A stretch of DNA of 64,000 nt from Arthrobacter sp. B1I2 (GTDB lineage Bacteria; Actinomycetota; Actinomycetes; Actinomycetales; Micrococcaceae): positions 1-64,000 of the forward strand of contig NZ_JAUSYC010000001.1 in NCBI RefSeq assembly GCF_030816485.1, written 5' to 3'. The translations under genes were made by a program, and so were the position numbers. Shown here in pieces: positions 57,494 to 64,000 of the stretch (position 1 is its first letter; each line of letters begins with the position of its first letter). The notes under the pieces were generated by a model. The model was not told where the DNA came from. It saw only the letters and a program-made list of their open reading frames with translations, and made no database searches.

Positions 57494-58885
57494 CTATGCC
57501 TTCTGCTGCCGCCAGAACACGGAGATTCCGAAGGTCACGACACAGAGCACCAGCATGGCCAGCACCATCCGCATCCAGCTGTCCTGGTGCACCCCGCCGG
57601 ACGCGAACACCCCGATCATCACGGTGGCGGTAATCGCGCCCACGTAGCGGCAGGTCTGGTAGATCCCGGCCGCGACCCCGCGGTCCTGCGGGCGGGTGGA
57701 CACGAACATGCCCTGGTTGGAGGCGATGCTCACGGTCCCGTACGGGATGCCCATCAGTGCCGTCAGCGCCACCACGATGGGGATGGCCAGGGTGCCGGTG
57801 AGCAGCCACATGAGTGCAGCCGCCACGGTCAACAGGACGACGCCGGCAAGCAGCACCCGCCGCACACCGAACCGTCCCATGGCGGAGACAGCCCACGGGG
57901 TGGCTATCACGGACATGCCGGCCAGGGGCAGCATCAGCAGGCCCACCACGCCGGGATCGTAGCCGCCGGCTTCCTGCAGCAGTTGCGGAAGGCCGAAAAA
58001 GGCGAAGTAGTAGACGCTGCTGAACACGGCGAAGGCCAGATACACCAGCATCAGGGGCCTGTTCCGGCCCAGCAGACGCAGGTCCAGGAACGGTTTGGCG
58101 AAGCGCAGCTCGCGCCAGGCAAACAGCGCTGCGAGGACGGTTCCGGCGGCCAGCATCAGCCAGCGGTAGCCCGGCGCCACGTTCAGCGCGGCCATCATGA
58201 CCAGCAGGAGGGCGCCGATGAACCCGGTGATGCCCGGGACGTCGGAGTCGCGGACAAGCTCCGCGACGCTGCCGCGTTCCCGGACCTGGTCCGGCGGCGC
58301 GGCCTTGCGCACGATCAGCAGCGCCGCCAGCGCAAGGGGGACGTTGATGAGGAACAGCCACTGCCAGCCCGCAAAACCCACCAGCAGGCCGCCGACGACC
58401 GGACCCACGGCAGCTGCCGACGTGTTGGCCATCTGCAGCCGGCCCAGCGGGCGGGCGGAATCCACTTTGGCCCGGTGCGCGATGGCACCCACCATCACCA
58501 CGGCACTGGGATAGGCCGTGGCAGTGCCCAGCGCCATGACCGCCCGCGCCACGCACAGCAGCGCGAAGTTTGGGGCCAGCGGGGCCAGCGCGCAGGTGAT
58601 GGCCACCAGCCCCATGCCCAGGCTGAACATCCGCCGGGGCCCGAACCGGTCTGCCAGCCGGCCCATGACGGGCTGGCCGGCCGCGGAGGCCAGGTAGAAG
58701 GACGTGACTACCCAGGTGACGGCCGCGACGTCGAGCCCGAAGTCGGCGCGCAGCACCACCAGGGCCACGGCGATCATGGAGGAGTTCAGCGGGTTCAGCG
58801 CCGTGCCCAGGCTGAGGCCGGCGACGGCCAGGGCAGTCCGGGGGTTGTTGCTCACGGTAACAGTCTGGCCTAAAGCTTGCGCCAC
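57494..58885 (-). CDS. MFS drug transporter, DHA2-like (14-helix type)
   Basis: A 463-residue permease with about 14 hydrophobic segments. LNPLNSSMIAVALVVLRADF is helix 1 with its DHA2-type motif, GRLADRFGPRRMFSLGMGLV is the loop 2-3 motif, and PVVGGLLVGFAGWQWLFLIN is the antiporter motif C region. GTG 58885 is used; GTG 58855 would also be plausible. It belongs to the EmrB/QacA-type exporters. Substrate unknown. It is followed by the dienelactone hydrolase gene after 44 bases. Confidence 0.87.
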   Translation of the reverse strand: MAQALGQTVTVSNNPRTALAVAGLSLGTALNPLNSSMIAVALVVLRADFGLDVAAVTWVVTSFYLASAAGQPVMGRLADRFGPRRMFSLGMGLVAITCALAPLAPNFALLCVARAVMALGTATAYPSAVVMVGAIAHRAKVDSARPLGRLQMANTSAAAVGPVVGGLLVGFAGWQWLFLINVPLALAALLIVRKAAPPDQVRERGSVAELVRDSDVPGITGFIGALLLVMMAALNVAPGYRWLMLAAGTVLAALFAWRELRFAKPFLDLRLLGRNRPLMLVYLAFAVFSSVYYFAFFGLPQLLQEAGGYDPGVVGLLMLPLAGMSVIATPWAVSAMGRFGVRRVLLAGVVLLTVAAALMWLLTGTLAIPIVVALTALMGIPYGTVSIASNQGMFVSTRPQDRGVAAGIYQTCRYVGAITATVMIGVFASGGVHQDSWMRMVLAMLVLCVVTFGISVFWRQQKA

Positions 58886-58922
58886 GGGCGACTTGGCGGA
58901 CTTCCCGATGGTGTGGCGAGCG

Positions 58923-59888
58923 CTACTTGGCTGCCACCCCGACCGGGAACAGTGCGTCCTCCACGGCCCGGGTCAGGTCCCTGATCACCTCGGCCTGGCC
59001 CTCATCCGGAACGCCCTCGGGGTTTTCCGTGTAGATGACCAGCGCGAAGGTGGAACCGCGGTAGCTCAGGAGCGCGGCGTCATGCAGTTCCCCCGAGACC
59101 TCCCCGTACTTGTGGTAAACGTCCACTCCGGACCGTGACCCCGCCGGAATGAGGTCTTCATTATTCGTGTCCTGCATGTAACTGAGCAGTTGCGCCGTGT
59201 TGTCCTTGTTCAGCAGCTCACCCGCGTGGAGCTTCTTCAGGATTAGGGCCATGTCCGCCGCGGTCAGGAGGTTTTGTTCGGGGTCGTAGGTGACGCCGAT
59301 GGAGTCCGCGTAGGCAATCAGCTGCGGGTATCCGACGGCATCCATGAGCAGCAGCCAGGAGTCGTTGTTGCTGTCATTGACCATGGCCTCGAGCTGGAAC
59401 GCGGCGTCGTAGTCGCCCATGGCGTCATCCAGGCTCGCCTGCCCGCTTTCCACCAGATGGTAGTAGGCGGCGGCGGTGAGGACCTTGGCAGTGCTGGCAG
59501 CAGCGAACGTGCCCTCGTCACCGAACGTCCGCTCCGCGCCGCCGGACACGTCGGCGAGCGCCAGTCCGATCCGGTATTCGTCCGCCTCACTGAGGATGTT
59601 GTCCACGCGGTCCTGCAACGACGGCGGAGCGGCCGCCACCGGCGCCGCCGGCACCGCAGGCTGGGTGGGGACCACTGCGCCCGACCGCGGCTCGGACCGG
59701 ACCACGGCCAGGGTCATGGTGCCAACGATGGCCAGCACCACCGCGAGGGCCAGTACCAGCAACCTCCTGTGGCCCCGCTTCCTGCTGGAAGATGGCGTGC
59801 CGGAAGATGGCGTGCCGGAAGGTGGCTTGCCAGGCGCTGGCTGCGGAGCGTCGCGGCCTGGTTTGGGCACCACGGGGTGCACGGACAT
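58923..59888 (-). CDS. membrane-anchored serine hydrolase, class A beta-lactamase-like fold
   Basis: A 321-residue protein. A Pro/Ser-rich cytoplasmic start (PSGTPSSGTPSS) precedes one transmembrane helix (residues 42-62, LLVLALAVVLAIVGTMTLAV). The extracytoplasmic domain has SxxK (Ser132 and Lys135 in AASTAKVLTAAAY), a Lys in the third-motif position (YHKYGEVS) and a SNND-like second motif. The usual Glu of class A enzymes (EPELN) is not visible (VTYDPEQNLL), so true beta-lactamase activity is doubtful. ATG 59888 has AGGAG well placed. Confidence 0.75.
   Translation of the reverse strand: MSVHPVVPKPGRDAPQPAPGKPPSGTPSSGTPSSSRKRGHRRLLVLALAVVLAIVGTMTLAVVRSEPRSGAVVPTQPAVPAAPVAAAPPSLQDRVDNILSEADEYRIGLALADVSGGAERTFGDEGTFAAASTAKVLTAAAYYHLVESGQASLDDAMGDYDAAFQLEAMVNDSNNDSWLLLMDAVGYPQLIAYADSIGVTYDPEQNLLTAADMALILKKLHAGELLNKDNTAQLLSYMQDTNNEDLIPAGSRSGVDVYHKYGEVSGELHDAALLSYRGSTFALVIYTENPEGVPDEGQAEVIRDLTRAVEDALFPVGVAAK
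59787..59831. repeat. three 15-base tandem repeats in the serine hydrolase gene
   Basis: GGAAGATGGCGTGCC (59787-59801) is repeated exactly at 59802-59816 and with two changes at 59817-59831. In the minus-strand protein it encodes the GTPSS repeats before the transmembrane helix. Being 15 bases, a copy change keeps the frame. Confidence 0.85.
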
Positions 59889-59928
59889 ACAAGGGCTCCT
59901 GTCCCGCCTCAGCAATCAAAAACAACAC

Positions 59929-59951
59929 CAGCGCGGCGATGAGCCGCGCTG
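59929..59951 (-). terminator. intrinsic terminator after the GNAT gene
   Basis: CAGCGCGGC (59929-59937) and GCCGCGCTG (59943-59951) form a perfect 9-bp stem with a five-base loop. On the minus strand GTGTTGTTTTTG follows directly, a usable T-tract. A second, weaker hairpin (GGGAGC at 59980-59985, GCTCCC at 59995-60000) lies nearer the GNAT stop. The hairpin also lies 40 bases before the serine hydrolase start. Confidence 0.75.
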
Positions 59952-60018
59952 ACAGATGCTGATTAAATCACCGGAGGTTGGGAGCTTCCTGAAGGCTCCC
60001 GGTGTGTTCCTCCGTGCT

Positions 60019-60384
60019 TTATCCGCTGTGCTGGGCGCGGGTGCGGGCGGCCAGGGCGGTCTCCAGGAATTCCAGGTGGGCCGGCGCTACGGGCACGACG
60101 CTGGCGGAGTATTCCGGGTGCTTGGCCAGGAACTTCTTGATGAACGGGCACACCGGGACGATGCGGCTCCCGGCTTCCACCGTGCTGTCAAGGGCAGCCG
60201 TGGCAAGCTCTCCGGCAAGGCCCTGCCCGCCGTATTCCTCGTTGATCACCGTGTGGTAGAAAATCCGCTGCGGCAACTCCCCGCCGTCGTACTCCTTGTA
60301 CGCCGCCTTGCCAATCACGTTGCCGGCATCAAGAATCTCGAAGCGTTCTCGCCCAGGGTTGTGGCGGACGGTGATGTCGCTCAA
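60019..60384 (-). CDS. GNAT-family N-acetyltransferase (YidJ/COG2388-like)
   Basis: A 121-residue acetyltransferase. I chose TTG 60384 because AAGGAG lies five bases upstream; longer frame lacks a ribosome-binding site. YKEYDGGELPQRIFYHTVIN and INEEYGGQGLAGELATAALD carry the acetyl-CoA-binding helix with QGLAGEL in place of RGxGxA. RIVPVCPFIKKFLAKHPEYS is the typical end of this small family. Such proteins acetylate small molecules or protein N-termini, and the substrate is unknown. Confidence 0.83.
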   Translation of the reverse strand: MSDITVRHNPGRERFEILDAGNVIGKAAYKEYDGGELPQRIFYHTVINEEYGGQGLAGELATAALDSTVEAGSRIVPVCPFIKKFLAKHPEYSASVVPVAPAHLEFLETALAARTRAQHSG

Positions 60385-60498
60385 GGGAACTCCTTCAGTT
60401 GCGGGAAAGTGCTGACCGTGCAAAGCCTAACCCGGCCCGGGCAGCACTTATTTCCGCAAACACGGGGTCCTTGGCAACATCCCCGCCCGCCCGCCGCG

Positions 60499-61716
60499 TC
60501 AGCTCAGGTAGCCGTTCGGGTTCAGGACGTACTTGGTGGCTGCGCCTGCGTCGAACTCCGCGTAGCCCTTCGGTGCCTCCTCCAGCGGAATCGCCTTGGC
60601 GTTGACGTTCTTGGCGATGCTGACCTTGTCATTGAGGATGGCCATCATCAGCTGCCTGTTGTACTTCATGACGGGGCACTGGCCGGTGGTGAAGCTAAGC
60701 GACTTTGCCCAGCCGGTGCCAAGGCTCAAACTCAGCGAGCCCTTCTTGGCGGCCTCGTCAATGCCGCCCGGGTCACCGGTGACGTAGAGGCCGGGGATGC
60801 CCAGCGCCCCGCCGGCCGCCGTGATCTCCATCAGGGAGTTCAGCACAGTGGCGGGAGCTTCCTCTGCGTTCTTTCCATGGCCGTGTCCACGGGCCTCGAA
60901 CCCCACCGCGTCCACACCGCAGTCCACCTCCGGCACACCCAGAATCTGCTCGATCTGGTCCTTGGGCTCGCCCTTGGTAAGGTCCACCGTTTCGCAGCCA
61001 AAGCTGCGCGCCCTCGCCAGCCGTTCCTCGTTGAGGTCCCCAACAATCACGACGGCGGCGCCCAGCAGATGTGCGCTCGTCGCCGCTGCGAGGCCCACAG
61101 GACCGGCGCCCGCCACGTACACGGTGGAACCCACGCCAACCCCGGCACTGACGGCGCCGTGGAAGCCTGTGGGGAAAATGTCCGAGAGCATGGCCAGGTC
61201 CATGATCTTCTCCATGGCCCGGTCCTTATCCGGGAACTTCAGCAGGTTCCAGTCCGCGTAGGGCACCAGGACGTAGTTGGCCTGGCCGCCCACCCATCCG
61301 CCCATGTCCACGTATCCGTAGGCACTGCCCGGGCGGTCCGGATTCACGTTGAGGCAGATTCCGGTCTTGCGCTCCTTGCAGTTCCGGCAGCGGCCGCAGG
61401 CAATATTGAACGGCACCGAACAGAGGTCGCCGACTTTGATGAATTCGACGTCACTGCCCACTTCCACCACTTCACCAGTGATTTCGTGGCCCAGCACCAG
61501 GTTGGGCGGCGCCGTGGTGCGGCCGCGGACCATGTGCTGGTCCGAGCCGCAGATGTTGGTGGCTACCGTTTTGAGGATTACCCCGTGATTGACCGCGCGT
61601 CCCACGTTCGCCGGGTTGACGCCTGGGCCGTCCTTGAGCTCGAACGTTGGGTAATCAATATCAATAACTTCGACCTTGCCTGCTTCTTTGTAGGCAACGG
61701 CTTTGTTCCCTGTCAT
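60499..61716 (-). CDS. fdhA: glutathione-independent formaldehyde dehydrogenase
   Basis: A 405-residue zinc-dependent medium-chain dehydrogenase closely matching FdhA of Pseudomonas putida type: GNKAVAYKEAGKVEVIDIDY at the start, catalytic zinc ligands Cys56 (NICGSDQH) and His77 (LVLGHEITG), structural zinc Cys107, Cys110, Cys113 and Cys121, and the VYVAGAGPVGLAAATSAHLL nucleotide site. It oxidises formaldehyde to formate with bound NAD, without glutathione. GGAGCG precedes the ATG. The GNAT gene follows on the same strand after 114 bases. Confidence 0.92.
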   Translation of the reverse strand: MTGNKAVAYKEAGKVEVIDIDYPTFELKDGPGVNPANVGRAVNHGVILKTVATNICGSDQHMVRGRTTAPPNLVLGHEITGEVVEVGSDVEFIKVGDLCSVPFNIACGRCRNCKERKTGICLNVNPDRPGSAYGYVDMGGWVGGQANYVLVPYADWNLLKFPDKDRAMEKIMDLAMLSDIFPTGFHGAVSAGVGVGSTVYVAGAGPVGLAAATSAHLLGAAVVIVGDLNEERLARARSFGCETVDLTKGEPKDQIEQILGVPEVDCGVDAVGFEARGHGHGKNAEEAPATVLNSLMEITAAGGALGIPGLYVTGDPGGIDEAAKKGSLSLSLGTGWAKSLSFTTGQCPVMKYNRQLMMAILNDKVSIAKNVNAKAIPLEEAPKGYAEFDAGAATKYVLNPNGYLS

Positions 61717-62022
61717 CTATCGCTCCTGTAGTCAGGCGTCCGGTGGGACGGCCATGATCTGGGTAGGTGAGACACCCCGCGTGAAGGACCGCCTGATCCA
61801 GTGGTGCTTTTCTGATGGACGTTAGGCATGATCAGCAACCGGTTCCCGGGTTGGGGGTCCGCTCAGTCTAGGCACGCCCACCTAGGCGGTCTAGGGGTAG
61901 GAAGCCCCTTGTTTGTTGGGGCAGTCCATAGGGGAAATGCCTATAGTGGCGTACGCTGCACCAACCGGCTCCGCACGGGGGCTGGCTGGTTCCCGGGCAC
62001 GTTCTACCGTTGAGGAGACCGC
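61717..62022. other. intergenic region between divergent fdhA and aldo/keto reductase genes
   Basis: This roughly 300-base divergent region should contain promoters for both genes. The only element that stands out is TATAGT near 61943, preceded by GCC, a possible extended -10 for the aldo/keto reductase, without a good -35. No RNA gene, operator pair or small gene is supported. Confidence 0.4.
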
Positions 62023-62997
<975 letters not shown>

Positions 62998-63145
62998 TCA
63001 GGCGGCGGAGTAAAGATGTTTTCCACATAACGCCCGGGTCTAACCACGGCCAAGCAGTTTGCGACGGCGGGGCGGGGCTGGCGTAGGGTGGTTCCTACGG
63101 CTGAAGCAAGCGGCCTCTGTTTTCTTCTGTGCGGAGCCACTTTTC

Positions 63146-64000
63146 ATGTCCGACAAACAGGCCCTCCGGGCCCTTGCTGAATCGCCCTTCTCCCTGCCCC
63201 ACCTTCGGGACGGCCAGCTGGCCGGCATGGCCGCCCTTTCGGACGGTCGCGATGTCCTGGCCGTCATGCCCACGGGATACGGTAAATCCGCCATCTACCA
63301 GGTCGCGGCGCTGCATCTGCACAAGGCAACGGGACGTCCCGCCGTCGTGGTTTCACCGCTGATTGCCCTCCAGGAGGACCAACTGGACGGGCTGACCCAG
63401 GTCCTGGGACCGGACGCCGCCGTGGCCATCAACTCCTCACGCAGCGACACCGAAGTCGAAACTTCATGGCAGGCCGCTGAGGACGGCAGGGCTGTGTTCC
63501 TGTTCCTCGCCCCGGAGCAGCTGGCCAAGCAGTCAACCGTGGACCGGGTCAAAGCCCTGGACATCTCGCTGTTCGTGGTGGACGAGGCCCACTGCGTCTC
63601 CTCCTGGGGCCATGACTTCCGCCCGGACTACCTCGCGCTCGGCAATGTCCGGGAGCAACTGGGAAACCCGCCCGTGGCCGCTTTGACCGCCACTGCCTCA
63701 CCGCCGGTCCGGGACGAGATCGTGGAGCGGCTGGGCATGAAGGACCCTTTGGTCCTGGTCCACGGCTTCGACCGGCCCAACATCACACTGGACGTGGTCC
63801 GGCACCACGAGGACAAGGGCAAGCGCAAAGCCGTGCTTGCCCAGGTAGCGGACCTCGCCAGGAAGGGCCAGGGCCTGCTTTACGCCGCCACCCGGAAGGA
63901 CACGGAGAAATACGCGGCCAAGCTGGCCAGCGAGGGGCTGCGCGCGGAGGCCTACCACGCAGGCCGCTCCGCGAAGGACCGGGAACACATCCACGAGCTG
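63146..64000 (+). CDS. recQ: RecQ-type DEAH-box DNA helicase (partial, cut by window end)
   Basis: The first 285 residues of a superfamily 2 helicase, open at the window edge. Walker [21 protein letters not shown], motif Ia [17 protein letters not shown], Walker [21 protein letters not shown] (DEAH-type with the RecQ aromatic-rich loop), motif [13 protein letters not shown], then motif IV-like [15 protein letters not shown] and [20 protein letters not shown] and the [10 protein letters not shown] loop are RecQ hallmarks. It unwinds DNA in recombination and repair. The RQC and HRDC parts, if present, lie beyond the window. GGAG precedes the ATG. Confidence 0.92.
   Translation, partial: MSDKQALRALAESPFSLPHLRDGQLAGMAALSDGRDVLAVMPTGYGKSAIYQVAALHLHKATGRPAVVVSPLIALQEDQLDGLTQVLGPDAAVAINSSRSDTEVETSWQAAEDGRAVFLFLAPEQLAKQSTVDRVKALDISLFVVDEAHCVSSWGHDFRPDYLALGNVREQLGNPPVAALTATASPPVRDEIVERLGMKDPLVLVHGFDRPNITLDVVRHHEDKGKRKAVLAQVADLARKGQGLLYAATRKDTEKYAAKLASEGLRAEAYHAGRSAKDREHIHEL

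Overview
The window looks like chromosome of a high-GC actinobacterium of the Micrococcaceae, most like Arthrobacter/Pseudarthrobacter. The evidence is the actinobacterial 16S and 23S signatures, the conserved actinobacterial rRNA leader, the absence of spacer tRNAs, and a catabolic repertoire typical of soil Arthrobacter. No phage, insertion sequence, CRISPR array or plasmid gene was seen.

Layout. (1) 1-5.7 kb: a complete rRNA operon on the minus strand (16S-23S-5S), with a 23S processing stem and a candidate promoter. (2) 6.1-8.3 kb: a PASTA lipoprotein and a membrane-anchored HNH nuclease with a C-terminal excalibur domain. (3) 9.0-22.2 kb: a glycoside-use locus with a LacI regulator, cupin, DUF6807 protein, Gfo/Idh/MocA oxidoreductase, GH3, and an operon of GH42, two LplB/YtcP-type permeases, a lipoprotein binding protein and DUF624. 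A GAAACTWTC-type motif recurs in both control regions. (4) 22.4-27.7 kb: mixed small genes (SOUL, DUF3592, MarR-MFS, VOC, GerW-like, DUF1801-like, SRPBCC) and a decayed cupin. (5) 27.7-39.6 kb: a sulfoglycolysis (sulfo-EMP) locus. (6) 39.7-43.6 kb: MFS exporter, cupin, LuxR remnant, MscS channel and an ArsR-SRPBCC fusion with an apparently leaderless promoter. (7) 43.6-54.7 kb: a complete non-phosphorylating L-fucose pathway with fucosidase and ABC importer. (8) 54.7-64 kb: CorC/CNNM protein, small secreted protein, dienelactone hydrolase, DHA2-like MFS, serine hydrolase, GNAT, FdhA-type formaldehyde dehydrogenase, aldo/keto reductase and a RecQ-like helicase cut by the window end.

How the genes work together. 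The sulfoglycolysis block encodes a Gfo/Idh protein (candidate NAD-dependent sulfoquinovosidase), YihS-like isomerase, YihV-like kinase, YihT-like aldolase, an aldehyde dehydrogenase suited to sulfolactaldehyde, a TauE-type exporter and a sugar ABC importer. A DeoR regulator is encoded there, and the same TGTTG-N6-CAACA palindrome sits over the divergent promoters and upstream of the regulator gene. The predicted outcome is sulfoquinovose in and sulfolactate out, with the C3 half entering glycolysis. The fucose block encodes release (GH29), import, mutarotation (FucU), oxidation (AKR), lactone hydrolysis, dehydration (FucD), a second oxidation (SDR) and hydrolytic cleavage (FAH family). A FadR-type GntR regulator is encoded between the two halves, and a CATCTGATG-like palindrome lies before both operons. 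The two systems, next to a GH3/GH42 locus, suggest a soil organism living on plant-derived sulfolipid headgroup and hemicellulose or fucosylated sugars.

All assignments come from reading the sequence and remembered family motifs. No database search was run.
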